DNA of 64,000 nucleotides from Streptomyces sp. NBC_00440 (GCF_036014215.1 NZ_CP107921.1:3397001-3461000); one strand, 5' to 3'. Shown: positions 32,231 to 41,491, counted from the first letter of the stretch. Notes: generated from the sequence alone by a model not told the origin. Numbers and translations: made by a program.

Positions 32231-33784
32231 ATGGCGCTTCCCTCTGACCCTTCCAGAACCACCGCGGACCCGACCGCGCAGTCTCCGGCGGGCGCGGCTT
32301 CGGGGCCCCCTGCGGGTTCGGCTGCCGGCGCGGCTTCGGGACCCCCCGCGGGCTCCGCTGCCGAATCCCCCGCGGGCCCGGTCGCTGCCGCTGCCGCGGT
32401 CTCCGGCGCTGTCGGCGTCCCGGCCTCCGGCGCGGCTGGTTCCGGCACGATCCCGGCCCCCACCCGGTCGGACTCCGGAGCCGGTTCCGATACCGGCACC
32501 GGCGCCGGCTCCGGAACCGGACCCACGCCCGTACCCACGCCCGGCCCTCCGGCCGCCCCGCCCGGGGCCGCACCGCTGCCGTCGCTCTGGCGCGACCGGC
32601 GGTTCGTGCTGCTCGCGTCCGCACGGACCATCTCGGTCCTGGGCAACGGCTTCGCCCGGGTGGCGCTGGCGTTCGCGGTGCTGTCGCTGCCGGGCGCCAC
32701 CCCCGGGCGGCTGTCGCTGGTGCTCGCCTGCCAGGCGCTGCCGCAGCTGGTGCTCATCCTGGTCGGCGGAGTGATCGCCGACCGGATGTCCCGCTCCCGG
32801 CTGATGATGATCTCGGACTGTCTGGGGGCCGCCGCGTACGGGGGTCTCGCCGCGATGGTGCTCACCGGGCACGCGCCGCTGACGGCGATGTGCCTGCTGG
32901 CTGTGGTGGCCGGAACAGCCAGCGCGCTGTTCGCCCCTGCGATGTCGGGCGTCGTCCCGCAGATCGTCCCCGCCGCGCAGTTCCAGCAGGCCAACGCCCT
33001 GCTGCGAGTCGGTATGAACGGTTCGATGGTGCTCGGGCTCGCGCTCTCCGGCGTGACCGTCGCGACGTTCGGCGCGGGCTGGGCGCTCGCCCTGAACGCC
33101 GCGTCCTTCGTGGTGAGCGCGGGTCTCATCAGGGGGCTGCGGCTGACGACAGCTGTGCGGGCCGCGTCATCCGGCTGGGCCGATCTCCGCGATGGCTGGA
33201 AGGAGTTCATCTCCCGGCAGTGGCTGTGGGCCGTGGTCTGCCAGGCAGCGGTCATGGTGGCCGCGGTCGCCTCGACGTCCGGGGTGCTCGGACCGCTGGA
33301 GGCGAAGGAGCACCTCGGCGGGGCCGGTGCCTGGTCCGCGATCGTCGCCGCGCAGGCGGTGGGCACGGTCGCCGGGGCGTCCTTCGCGGTACGGATCCGG
33401 GTGCGGCGCCCCCTTCTCGTCGCCGTGGTCGCGATCTTCCCGGTGGCGGTGCCGATGGCGCTGCTCGCCGCCCATGCGCCGGTCTGGGTGATCTGCCTGG
33501 CGATGTTCTGCTCGGGCCTGTCCACCGATGTGTTCGGGGCGCTCTGGGAGACCACGATGCAGCGGGAGATCCCCGAGGCGGTCCTGTCCCGGGTCAGCTC
33601 CTACGACTGGTTCGGCTCCCTCGCCCTGGCGCCGCTGGGACTCCTGGTGGCGGGGCCGATCGCGGCGGCCGTGGGCACCAGGGCCGCGCTCGCGGGGTGC
33701 GCGGGGGCTACGGTGCTGGCCACGTTCGGGGCGCTGCTGTCGCCCCAGGTACGGACGCTGCGCGCGCCGGTCGAGGACGGCTGA
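32231..33784 (+). CDS. MFS transporter (DHA3-like) with long low-complexity N-terminus
   Basis: 517 residues. The first ~115 residues are Ala/Gly/Pro/Ser-rich and include the repeated AASGPPAGSAAG and GAGSGTGP-type runs. The transporter domain begins near LWRDRRFVLLASARTISVLGNG and has motif A-like GVIADRMSRSRLMM. About 10-12 membrane segments. Possible efflux carrier; no regulator is adjacent. A TAAGGT hexamer 9 bp before the ATG could be a -10 for a nearly leaderless message. Confidence 0.85.
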   Translation: MALPSDPSRTTADPTAQSPAGAASGPPAGSAAGAASGPPAGSAAESPAGPVAAAAAVSGAVGVPASGAAGSGTIPAPTRSDSGAGSDTGTGAGSGTGPTPVPTPGPPAAPPGAAPLPSLWRDRRFVLLASARTISVLGNGFARVALAFAVLSLPGATPGRLSLVLACQALPQLVLILVGGVIADRMSRSRLMMISDCLGAAAYGGLAAMVLTGHAPLTAMCLLAVVAGTASALFAPAMSGVVPQIVPAAQFQQANALLRVGMNGSMVLGLALSGVTVATFGAGWALALNAASFVVSAGLIRGLRLTTAVRAASSGWADLRDGWKEFISRQWLWAVVCQAAVMVAAVASTSGVLGPLEAKEHLGGAGAWSAIVAAQAVGTVAGASFAVRIRVRRPLLVAVVAIFPVAVPMALLAAHAPVWVICLAMFCSGLSTDVFGALWETTMQREIPEAVLSRVSSYDWFGSLALAPLGLLVAGPIAAAVGTRAALAGCAGATVLATFGALLSPQVRTLRAPVEDG

Positions 33785-33833
33785 CCGTTCGCGGGGGCTC
33801 CGCCCAGCACTCCGGCGGAGCCCCGTGGAACGG
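33785..33833. terminator. Bidirectional extended hairpin
   Basis: GGGGCTCCGCC (33794-33804) pairs with GGCGGAGCCCC (33814-33824), and outside this CCGTTC (33785-33790) pairs with GAACGG (33828-33833). It sits between convergent MFS and ADH genes. Confidence 0.85.
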
Positions 33834-33844
33834 TGCGTCACCGT

Positions 33845-34894
33845 TCAGAACGTCAGCACCCCCCGCGCCACCTTCCCCCCTTCCGCATCGGCCACCGCCC
33901 CCGCGAAGTCCTCCACCGGATACGTCCGCGTCACCAGTTCGTCCAGCAGCAGCGCCCCCCGCTCGTACAGCCCCGCGTACAGCGGAATGTCCCGTTGCGG
34001 CCGCGAAGCCCCGTACCGGCAGCCCAGGATGGACTTGTCCAGGAACATCGACGACACCAGGAACGACGCCTCCGCCGTCGCGGGCGGGGTGCCCAGCAGG
34101 ACGGCCTGGCCGTGGCGGTCCAGGAGGTCGATGGCCTGGCGGATCAGCTCCACCCGGCCCACGCACTCGAAGGCGTGGTCGGCGCCCTTCGGGAGGATGT
34201 CCCGGACGCCCTCCGCCGACGTGAGGAAGTGGGTCGCCCCGAACTGCCGGGCCACCGCCTCCTTCTCCGGATTCGCGTCCACCGCCACGATCACCGCCGC
34301 ACCGGCGATCCGCGCGCCTTGCAGGACGTTGAGGCCGATACCGCCGGTGCCGATGACGACCACCGAGTCGCCGCGGTCGACCTTCGCCCGGTTCAGTACC
34401 GCTCCGACCCCCGTCAGCACCCCGCACCCGATCAGCGCAGCCGAGGTGAGCGGGATGCCGGCGGGGATCTTCACGGCCTGCACCGCCTTGACGACAGTGC
34501 GTTCGGCGAATGCCGAGTTGGACGCGAACTGGTAGAGCGGATTCCCGCCCCGTGAGAACGGCCGGCCCGGCATCCCGATCGCCTTGCGGCACATGGTGGG
34601 CCTGCCACGGTCGCAGTCGGCGCACGCCCCGCAGTTGGCGAGCGTGGAGAGCGCCACATGGTCACCCGGGGCCACATGCTTCACCCCCGCCCCCACTGCC
34701 TCGACCACACCCGCGCCCTCGTGGCCGAGCACCACCGGGACGGGGAACGGAATCGTCCCGTCGATCACCGACAGGTCGCTGTGGCAGAGACCGGCCGCCG
34801 CGACGTCCACCAGGACCTCGCCCGGTCCCGGATCACGTATCTCCAGGTCGTCGACCACCTGGGCCTGCTTGCCGTCGAAGACGACACCCCTCAT
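33845..34894 (-). CDS. Zn-dependent alcohol dehydrogenase (class III-like MDR)
   Basis: 349 residues. Catalytic zinc residues in GLCHSDLS and GHEGAGVVEAVG; structural zinc cluster CGACADCDRGRPTMC; NAD loop GTGGIGLNVLQGARI. It would oxidise an alcohol or hemithioacetal to aldehyde, or the reverse, within the same pathway as the ACAD and SDR encoded upstream. Its ATG overlaps the ACAD stop (ATGA, 4 bp), third gene of the operon. Confidence 0.92.
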   Translation of the reverse strand: MRGVVFDGKQAQVVDDLEIRDPGPGEVLVDVAAAGLCHSDLSVIDGTIPFPVPVVLGHEGAGVVEAVGAGVKHVAPGDHVALSTLANCGACADCDRGRPTMCRKAIGMPGRPFSRGGNPLYQFASNSAFAERTVVKAVQAVKIPAGIPLTSAALIGCGVLTGVGAVLNRAKVDRGDSVVVIGTGGIGLNVLQGARIAGAAVIVAVDANPEKEAVARQFGATHFLTSAEGVRDILPKGADHAFECVGRVELIRQAIDLLDRHGQAVLLGTPPATAEASFLVSSMFLDKSILGCRYGASRPQRDIPLYAGLYERGALLLDELVTRTYPVEDFAGAVADAEGGKVARGVLTF

Positions 34895-36075
34895 CTCGGC
34901 TCCCTCGGTAGGCCGAGCACCCGCTCGGCGATGATGGTGCGCTGGATCTCGTCGGAGCCGCCGTAGATCGTGTCGGCCCGGCTGAACAGGAACTGCCGCT
35001 GCTGTGCGTCGAGTTCGTACGGACTCCCGGGCGTCCAGCCGGAAGGCCCGACGGCGCCGCCCGCCCCGCGCACCTGCACCGCCAGCTCTCCGAGCCGCTG
35101 GTGCCAGCCGCCCCAGAGCAGTTTGGCGACGCTCGGGGCGCCCGCGTCGTCCGTACGCCCCAGGGTGCGCAGCGCGTTCCACCGCATGGTGCGCAGCTCG
35201 GCCCACTGGCGTACCAGCCGGTCGCGCAGCACCGGGTCGCCGGTGGCGCCCGACGCGACCGCCGCGTTCACGACCTCCTTCAACTCCCTTGCGAAGCAGA
35301 TCTGCTGGACCAGCGTCGACACCCCGCGCTCCAGGGCGAGCAGGCCCATGGCGACCTGCCAGCCGTTGCCTTCGCCGCCGACCACGCACTCCGCCCGCGC
35401 GCCGTCGAAGAAGACCTCGTTGAACTCGCTGGTGCCCGACATCTGCCGGATCGGCCGTACGTCGATCCGGCCCGGCTGGTCCATCGGGACCAGCAGGAAG
35501 GACAGCCCGTGGTGGCCGCGCGTGCCCGGCTCCGTACGGGCCAGCACGAAGCACCAGTCGGCCTCCTTCGCCAGCGAGGTCCAGATCTTCTGGCCGGTGA
35601 CGCGGTACGTGCCGTCGCTTTCGCGCACGGCGGCGGTACGCACCGCCGCCAGGTCGGAGCCGGCGCCCGGCTCGCTGTACCCCTGGCACCAGAGCGCTTC
35701 GCCGCGCGCGATCGGCGGCAGGAAGCGGGCCTGCTGCTCGTCGTCGCCGAAGGCGATGAGGGTGGGCGCGAGGAGGTTCTCGCCGATGTGGCCGACCCGG
35801 CCGGGGGCGCGGGCCGCCGCGTACTCCTCGGCCCAGACGACCTGCTGGGTCAGGGTGGCCCGGCGGTTGCCGAAGTCGCCCTGCCAGCCGATGCCGATCC
35901 AGCCGCCGCTGCCCAGCTCCCGCTCCCAGGCCCGGCGCAGCTCCGCGCCCTCGTGTTCGCTGCCGGGGCCGCCGGTGGCTCCGGCGGTGGCGAACTCGCC
36001 GGTGAAGTGCTCCGCCAGCCAGTCCCGCGCCTCGGCCCGGAACGCGGCGTCGTCAGGCCCGGGGGAGAAGTCCAC
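34891..36075 (-). CDS. Acyl-CoA dehydrogenase, first-subunit type
   Basis: 394 residues from the GTG at 36075, chosen because GGGGAGG lies 8 bp upstream and the longer ORF adds only Pro-rich sequence. ACAD features: QGYSEPGAGSDLAAVRT, VTGQKIWTSLAKEADW, ERGVSTLVQQICFARELKEV, and a final GGSDEIQRTIIAERVLGLP that keeps the Glu of the G-S-x-E-I motif. Similar to FadE subunits acting on bulky acyl-CoAs. Second gene of the SDR-ACAD-ADH operon; a 92-bp gap with a ~17-bp direct repeat precedes it. Confidence 0.9.
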   Translation of the reverse strand: MDFSPGPDDAAFRAEARDWLAEHFTGEFATAGATGGPGSEHEGAELRRAWERELGSGGWIGIGWQGDFGNRRATLTQQVVWAEEYAAARAPGRVGHIGENLLAPTLIAFGDDEQQARFLPPIARGEALWCQGYSEPGAGSDLAAVRTAAVRESDGTYRVTGQKIWTSLAKEADWCFVLARTEPGTRGHHGLSFLLVPMDQPGRIDVRPIRQMSGTSEFNEVFFDGARAECVVGGEGNGWQVAMGLLALERGVSTLVQQICFARELKEVVNAAVASGATGDPVLRDRLVRQWAELRTMRWNALRTLGRTDDAGAPSVAKLLWGGWHQRLGELAVQVRGAGGAVGPSGWTPGSPYELDAQQRQFLFSRADTIYGGSDEIQRTIIAERVLGLPREPR

Positions 36076-36167
36076 GCCGCGCCTCCCCTGCGTGAGGGAC
36101 GGGGCCGGGACGGGCGGCCACCCGAGAACCGGGGCCGGGACGGGCGGCGCCAACTACCCACCGGCCG

Positions 36168-37082
36168 TCACCCATTGGGCCGCTCCTTGGCCGCCGCCGC
36201 CCGCGCCATCGCCTCCAGCTGCGCGAGCATCGGCATCGGGTCGACCCCCACCGTCCCCGGCAGGAAGTCGGCGATCCGCTCGGGTGTCCACGCCGCGCCC
36301 TCCGCGTACCCGGCGCGCAGCTCCCTCGGCTGGGCCCAGACCGCGATCTTCGGGCCCGCGATCGTGTACACCTGGCCGGTGATCTTCTCCGCGCGGGCGC
36401 GGTCGGAGAGCAGGTACGTGACGAGCGCGGCCACGTCCTCCGGTTCGCCGATCTCCTTCAGCTCCATGGGAACGTTCGCCGACATCCGGGTCCTGGCCAC
36501 CGGGGCCACCGCGTTCGCCGTCACGCCGTACTTGTTGAGGCCGAGCGCGGCGCTGCGCACCAGCGAGATGATGCCGCCCTTGGCCGCGCTGTAGTTGGCC
36601 TGCGCGACGCTGCCCTGGTGGTTGCCGCTGGTGAAGCCGATCAGTGTGCCGCTGCCCTGTTTGCGCATCACGGCCGACGCCGCCCGGAAGACGGTGAAGG
36701 TGCCCTTCAGATGGGTGGCGACCACCGGGTCCCACTCCTCCTCGGACATGTTGAAGAGCATCCGCTCCCGGAGGATCCCGGCGACGCAGACGACCCCGTC
36801 GATCCGCCCGTACTGCGCCAGCGCGACATCGACGATCCGCTGTCCGCCCGCCATCGTCGAGATGTCGTCGGCGACCGCGACCGCCTGGCCGCCCGCCGCG
36901 ACGATCTCCTTGACGACGGACGCCGCGACTTCGCTCTCCGGTTCACCGCCTTCGATGGGTACGCCGTAGTCGTTGACGACGACCCGGGCGCCCTCGGCCG
37001 CGGCCGCGAGGGCGACCGCCCTGCCGATGCCACGCCCCGCACCTGTCACAGCGATGACTTTGCCTGCCAAGAAGTTCCCCAT
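36168..37082 (-). CDS. Short-chain dehydrogenase/reductase
   Basis: 304 residues. NAD-binding TGAGRGIGRAVA at the N-terminus, VCVAGILRERMLF (NAG-type), active site with Ser in GFTSGNHQG and YSAAK. Somewhat longer than the typical 250 residues, with a C-terminal extension (RIADFLPGTVGVDPMPMLAQ), as in the 17-beta-HSD4/FabG-like SDRs of beta-oxidation. Probably oxidises a 3-hydroxyacyl-CoA. First gene of its operon; one shared operator lies 24 bp upstream. Confidence 0.92.
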   Translation of the reverse strand: MGNFLAGKVIAVTGAGRGIGRAVALAAAAEGARVVVNDYGVPIEGGEPESEVAASVVKEIVAAGGQAVAVADDISTMAGGQRIVDVALAQYGRIDGVVCVAGILRERMLFNMSEEEWDPVVATHLKGTFTVFRAASAVMRKQGSGTLIGFTSGNHQGSVAQANYSAAKGGIISLVRSAALGLNKYGVTANAVAPVARTRMSANVPMELKEIGEPEDVAALVTYLLSDRARAEKITGQVYTIAGPKIAVWAQPRELRAGYAEGAAWTPERIADFLPGTVGVDPMPMLAQLEAMARAAAAKERPNG

Positions 37083-37102
37083 GTCCGGCCCCTTCCCGCG
37101 GT

Positions 37103-37121
37103 TTCTGACGGTCCGTTAGAT
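37103..37121. promoter_or_regulatory. Shared catabolic operator, copy 6
   Basis: Core TGACGGTCCGTTA (37106-37118) with flanks TTC...GAT, one mismatched pair. It lies between the divergent SDR operon (start 37082) and the cyclase gene (start 37168) and could control both. Confidence 0.8.
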
Positions 37122-37167
37122 TTTACGGGTAGTCAGACAGCCGAGCACAAGACCCCCGGAGGGCCCG

Positions 37168-38094
37168 ATGTCACTGCCGGCCGCATTCCACGACATCGCC
37201 ACACGCGTGAACAACTGGGGCCGCTGGGGCGCCGACGACGAGATCGGCACCCTGAACCTCATCACCGACGAGGTCGTACGGGAGGCCGCGGCGACGGTGC
37301 GGAGCGGCCGCCGCATCCCGCTGGCGATAGCCCTGAAACAGGACGGCGTACAGACCGGGATGATCCCGGGGCGGGTGAATCCGCTGCACGCGATGGTGCA
37401 GATCAACCAGGAGCTCTTCGGTCCGGGCACGGTGGCCACCAGCGACGACATCGTGACCATGAGCCTGCAGACGGGCACCCACTGGGACGCGCTCACCCAC
37501 GCGTCGCACTCCGGGAAGCTCTACAACGGCCGCCCGGCGGATTCGATCACGGCCCACGGCGGAGCGGAGTTCAGCGGGATCGGCACGGTGCGGCACATCG
37601 TGTCGCGGGGGGTGCTGCTCGACGTGGCGCGCGCCAGGGGCGTGGACCGACTGGAGAGCGACCGGGCGGTGACGCCGGAGGACCTGGAGGCGGCACAGGA
37701 ACTCGCGGGGACGGAGGTGCGCGCCGGGGACATCGTGCTCGTACGGACCGGGCAGATCCAGGTGTACCTCAGCGGCGACCGGAACGGCTACACCTATCCG
37801 TCACCCGGGCTCTCGATCCGCACCCCGGAGTGGTTCCACGCCAGGGATGTGGCGGCGGTCGCCAACGACACGGTGACCTTCGAGATCTTCCCGCCCGAGA
37901 ACGAGGATCTGTGGATGCCCGTACACGCCCTGCATCTGGTCGAGATGGGGATGCCGCAGGGGCAGAACTGGAATCTCGAAGAGTTGTCCACAGCCTGCGC
38001 GGAAGCGGACCGGTACAGCTTCCTGCTCTCCGCGACCCCCGAGCCCTTCACGGGCGGCACGGGGGCACCGGTCGCACCGGTGGCGCTTCTCTGA
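37168..38094 (+). CDS. Cyclase family protein (kynurenine formamidase-like metal hydrolase)
   Basis: 308 residues. PF04199-type metal motif TGTHWDALTH (H-x-G-T-H-x-D pattern: Q-T-G-T-H-W-D) near 112 and a later WMPVHALHL. A clear ribosome-binding site GGAGGG precedes the ATG. These proteins hydrolyse N-formyl or lactone/cyclic bonds using Mn or Zn. Divergent from the SDR operon and sharing its operator, so it may open a ring or hydrolyse an intermediate in the pathway. Followed by 269 bp with no gene or clear signal. Confidence 0.85.
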   Translation: MSLPAAFHDIATRVNNWGRWGADDEIGTLNLITDEVVREAAATVRSGRRIPLAIALKQDGVQTGMIPGRVNPLHAMVQINQELFGPGTVATSDDIVTMSLQTGTHWDALTHASHSGKLYNGRPADSITAHGGAEFSGIGTVRHIVSRGVLLDVARARGVDRLESDRAVTPEDLEAAQELAGTEVRAGDIVLVRTGQIQVYLSGDRNGYTYPSPGLSIRTPEWFHARDVAAVANDTVTFEIFPPENEDLWMPVHALHLVEMGMPQGQNWNLEELSTACAEADRYSFLLSATPEPFTGGTGAPVAPVALL

Positions 38095-38363
38095 ACCGAG
38101 CCCGCTCGCCCGCCCGGCCACCCCGCCGGGCCAGGGCCTGAGTTCCGGGTGGCGGCGTCACGGCAGCCGCCACCCGGAACGGCCTGGGCGCCCGCCCCTC
38201 CCTGCCCGAGAGAGGCCGGCGCCGAACGCGATCCGTACGCACCGAGATCCGAGCCCCCACACCCCCCGGCATCCTCGGCACCCCGTCCCCCGACAGGTGG
38301 ACCGCTCCTGCAAGAGTGATCAGGTCACCACTCCGCGTCAACACCAGGGCAGGGCTTTGCGAG

Positions 38364-38960
38364 TTACACCCGAAATGTGACGGCGCGCGAGGGGTCATAT
38401 GCCCCGGTCTCGCGAACAACCTCCATGCGCTCCGGCGCACTTCCGGCGATCTCGCGCACACCCCGTTCCCTCTGGCGCACGCCCCGGTCCGTCTCGCGCA
38501 CACCCGCATCGCCCTCGCACGCCCCCAGTCCGGCCTCGCACCCGCCCTGATCGGCCGGACACGCACCCCTGTCGACCTCGCACCAGATGGACTTGCCGTG
38601 CCCCTCGGGCTGCCAGCCCCAACGGTCGGCGAGCCCGTCAACCAGTTCGAGACCACGGCCGTTGGTGTCCTCGCCCTCCGCGTGCCGGGGCCGGGGCGGG
38701 CAGGCGCTGGTGTCGGCCACCTCCACCCGGACCGTGCCGGCGTCGTCGGACGGGCCGAACAGCATCCGCAGCACCGCCGGACACCCGGTGTGCACCACGG
38801 CGTTGGTCACCAGTTCCGAGATCAGCAGAATCAGCGTCTCGGCGAGTGGTTCGTCAACCCTTATCCCGGATCCCACGAGCCTGGACCGCGCCCATCTGCG
38901 GGCCCGCCCCACCTCCGCGGGATCGGGTCCGACCTCCAGCTGAACCTGAAGCACCTGCAC
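38364..38960 (-). CDS. Anti-sigma-type ATP-binding protein (HATPase_c, SpoIIAB/RsbW-like)
   Basis: 198 residues. GHKL motifs: N box ISELVTNAVVH, G1 VEVADTS and G2 GRGLELVDGLADRWG, then GKSIWCEVD. The catalytic domain ends near 130; a tail of ~65 residues consists of degenerate heptad-like units (GACEGDAGVRETDRGVRQRE) encoded by imperfect tandem DNA repeats. Possible kinase of a STAS antagonist such as the one at 43248. No sigma gene is adjacent. Confidence 0.88.
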   Translation of the reverse strand: MQVLQVQLEVGPDPAEVGRARRWARSRLVGSGIRVDEPLAETLILLISELVTNAVVHTGCPAVLRMLFGPSDDAGTVRVEVADTSACPPRPRHAEGEDTNGRGLELVDGLADRWGWQPEGHGKSIWCEVDRGACPADQGGCEAGLGACEGDAGVRETDRGVRQRERGVREIAGSAPERMEVVRETGAYDPSRAVTFRV

Positions 38961-39033
38961 CGCTCACACCATCCGAACCGGCCGGGGGTACCCCCCAGGG
39001 CTTTCCAAGCACCGGGGGAACATCGCCTAGCGC

Positions 39034-39068
39034 CTCTCAGGGGTCACGGAACGTGATTCCCTTGAGAG
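39034..39068. other. Imperfect 35-bp inverted repeat
   Basis: Arms CTCTCA/TGAGAG, GGG/CCC and TCACG/CGTGA pair around GAA, with small internal loops. It lies upstream of the anti-sigma-type gene (start 38960) and upstream of a small ORF (39136). It may be a terminator or operator; the remaining bases of this 444-bp gap (38961-39404) hold only the small ORF below. Confidence 0.5.
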
Positions 39069-39135
39069 ACAGCATGGTTGACGTACAGTCACCGCAACAA
39101 GCGCTTCAGGCATATTCCAGCGCGAAGGAGTAGGC

Positions 39136-39324
39136 GTGGTGCATACTGTGCGACGCCTGCTGCGGACAGTCGAACGAAGGCGCCTCTCGCACCCACGTAC
39201 GGTGCGAACGGCGCGCATTCCCCGGCCCGCTACCACCTCAGAGGTGCCAACGGGGCATCCGCGCAACACGGTCATTCGCATCTCACGGAGCGTACCGGAG
39301 CGCGACGCCGACTCCGGCCCGTGA
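39136..39324 (+). CDS. Small basic protein, uncertain
   Basis: 62 codons from a GTG with GAAGGAG about 6 bp upstream. The predicted product is very Arg-rich with VRRLLRTVERRRLSHP at the start and no recognised family. The good ribosome-binding site is the main support; competing frames are open across the same DNA. Confidence 0.35.
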   Translation: MVHTVRRLLRTVERRRLSHPRTVRTARIPRPATTSEVPTGHPRNTVIRISRSVPERDADSGP

Positions 39325-39404
39325 CGGCCCTGTCGAAGGACACAACCAGGTATCAACGCTCGGTGACACCCCGGTGACCCCAGCGGCAGGCCGCGCAGCA
39401 GCTC

Positions 39405-40286
39405 TCACAGCGCGGCGGCGATCAGCTCTTCGGCCTCGGCCTCGGTGATCCACTGGCCGGCCCTCACCCAGGCCCGTTTCAGATGAAGATGAACATCTGA
39501 CTCCCAGGTGAATCCCATGCCGCCGTGTACCTGGATACAGTCCCGGGCGTTACGGACGGCCGCGTCGTCGGCGAGCAGCTTGGCCCCCGCGACATCGGTA
39601 TCCGGCGCCCTCACGCCGTCCCCTGCCCCGGAGGTCACCGCCGCCGCGTACACCGCGACCCTGGCGAGCTCGGTCCGTACGAGCATCCGGGCGCAGAGGT
39701 GCTTGACGGCCTGGAAGGCTCCGATCGGCCGGCCGAACTGCTCCCGCTCCTTCGCGTACTGGACGGCCAGTTCGGTGGTGCGCGCCGCGCTGCCGAGCTG
39801 GAGAGCCGCCGTGAGCAGGGCGGCGGCGGGGCGGTCGGCGCGTTCGCCGGACACCCGGTGCAGCGGTGTCAGCGGGTCCACCGACCGTACGGGGCGGGCG
39901 TCGCCGGCCTCGCCCACCACCTCGTCGGCCTCCGCCAGCCACTCGACCAGCGCCCCGTCCGATGCCGCGACGACGGTCCGCCCGGTGTCGGCGCCCGGCA
40001 CCGTGCCCGCCGCGAGATGCGTGGCGACCAGCGGGCCCGGCAGCAGCGCCCGCCCCGCCTCCTCGAAGACGAGAACGGCCTCGGGCAGCCCGAGCCCCAC
40101 CCCGCCGTCCGCCTCGGGCAGCCGGAGCGAGAAGAGCCCGGCGTCGCCCAGCTCCCGCCACAGGGCGCGGTCGATGACGGGCCGCTCCACGGCGGCCCGC
40201 AGCTCGTCCCGGCCGAAGCGGCCGTCCAGCAGGGCGCGGAAGCCGGTACGCAGGGCCAGTTGGTCTTCGGTGAGCCGGAACTCCAT
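39405..40286 (-). CDS. Acyl-CoA dehydrogenase, second-subunit type
   Basis: 293 residues, shorter than usual for this family, with part of the middle domain reduced. N-terminal MEFRLTEDQLALRTGFRALL; LRLPEADGGVGLGLPEA; then REQFGRPIGAFQAVKHLCAR and VHGGMGFTWESDVHLHLKRAW for FAD binding. TGATG coupling to the ACAD gene upstream indicates an alpha2-beta2 heterotetramer like those acting on steroid side chains in actinobacteria. Confidence 0.88.
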   Translation of the reverse strand: MEFRLTEDQLALRTGFRALLDGRFGRDELRAAVERPVIDRALWRELGDAGLFSLRLPEADGGVGLGLPEAVLVFEEAGRALLPGPLVATHLAAGTVPGADTGRTVVAASDGALVEWLAEADEVVGEAGDARPVRSVDPLTPLHRVSGERADRPAAALLTAALQLGSAARTTELAVQYAKEREQFGRPIGAFQAVKHLCARMLVRTELARVAVYAAAVTSGAGDGVRAPDTDVAGAKLLADDAAVRNARDCIQVHGGMGFTWESDVHLHLKRAWVRAGQWITEAEAEELIAAAL

Positions 40287-41491
40287 CAGCGCTCCTTGGG
40301 GAGGCCGAGGATCCGCTCGGCGACGATGTTCTGCTGAATCTGCGAGGTGCCCGCGGCGATCGTGTACGAGAGGGAGGACAGCCGGTCCTGGTTCCAGGGA
40401 TGCGCGAGGTCGAGGGCGTCGGGGCCCAGCACATCGGCGGCCGTCTCGTACAGCTCCTGGCGGGCCTGCGAGTAGCGGAGCTTGAAGACCGAACCGCCGA
40501 TCCCCGGCACCCCGAAACCGCCCCGGCCTCCGCCGCTCCCGCTGTCCCCGCTGCTCCCGCCCTGCGACTCGCTCACGTTCCACTGGGTGAGCCGCCACAG
40601 CGCGGCGAACTCGGCGCCGAGCCGGCCCAGTCTGCGGCGCAGCGCCGGGTCGGCGTCCCAACGGCCGTTGTCCCGTGCCGTACGGGCCAGTTCGCCCAGG
40701 GTGCGGCGGCAGGCGACGACCTCGCCGACGAAGGCGGTGCCGCGCTCGAAGGAGAGGGTGACCATCGTGACGCGCCAGCCGTCGTTCTCGGCGCCGACCC
40801 GGTCGGTGACCGGGATCCGTACGTCGTCGAGGAACATCTCGGCGAACTCGGTGGACCCGGCGAGCGTCCGCAGCGGCCGTACGGTCACACCCGGGGCGTC
40901 CATCCGCATCGCGAGCCAGGTGATCCCGCGGTGTTTGGGCACCGTGTCGCTGACCGGTTCCGTACGGACGAGCAGCTCGCACCAGTCGGCGACCTCGGCG
41001 TGCGAGGTCCAGATCTTGGATCCGCTGACCACATAGTGATCGCCGTCCCGTACGGCCCTGGTCCGCAGCGACGCCAGGTCCGAACCGGCGCCGGGCTCGC
41101 TGAACCCCTGGCACCAGATCTCGTCCCCGCGCAGCACCGGCGGCAGCCAGCGCGCCCGCTGCTCCGCCGTCCCCTCGGCGGCGATGGTCGGGCCCGCGTG
41201 CAGCAGCCCGACGAAGTTCGCCCCGACGTACGGTGCCCCGGCCCGCTCCGTCTCCTCCAGGAAGATCAGGTGCTGGGTGGGGGTGGCGCCGCGCCCGCCC
41301 GCGTCGGCCGGCCAGTGCAGCCCCGCGTACCCGGCCTCGTACAGCATCCGCTGCCACGCGGTGTCGTACGCGCGCCGTCCCGGCCAGTCCAGCGGGTCCG
41401 GCGCGGGCGGCAGCGCCGGGAGGGCCTTCGCGAGCCACTCCTTCAACTGCCCGCGGAAGACCTCCTCGTCCTCCGTGTACCTGAGGTCCAT
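40286..41491 (-). CDS. Acyl-CoA dehydrogenase, first-subunit type, with Gln in the GTxEI motif
   Basis: 401 residues from an ATG with GAAGGGA upstream. Motifs: CQGFSEPGAGSDLASLRT, VSGSKIWTSHAEVADW, FERGTAFVGEVVACRRTL. The C-terminal segment reads AAGTSQIQQNIVAERILGLP, with Gln instead of the catalytic-position Glu in ordinary ACADs. A Gly/Ser-rich insertion of about 20 residues follows WNVSESQ. In heteromeric FadE proteins the base is placed elsewhere, so activity is likely. Pairs with the ACAD at 39405. Confidence 0.88.
   Translation of the reverse strand: MDLRYTEDEEVFRGQLKEWLAKALPALPPAPDPLDWPGRRAYDTAWQRMLYEAGYAGLHWPADAGGRGATPTQHLIFLEETERAGAPYVGANFVGLLHAGPTIAAEGTAEQRARWLPPVLRGDEIWCQGFSEPGAGSDLASLRTRAVRDGDHYVVSGSKIWTSHAEVADWCELLVRTEPVSDTVPKHRGITWLAMRMDAPGVTVRPLRTLAGSTEFAEMFLDDVRIPVTDRVGAENDGWRVTMVTLSFERGTAFVGEVVACRRTLGELARTARDNGRWDADPALRRRLGRLGAEFAALWRLTQWNVSESQGGSSGDSGSGGGRGGFGVPGIGGSVFKLRYSQARQELYETAADVLGPDALDLAHPWNQDRLSSLSYTIAAGTSQIQQNIVAERILGLPKER

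Noticed and set aside
37985..37998. TTGTCCACAG inside the cyclase gene as a DnaA site
   Set aside because: It is an isolated match within coding sequence without partner sites.
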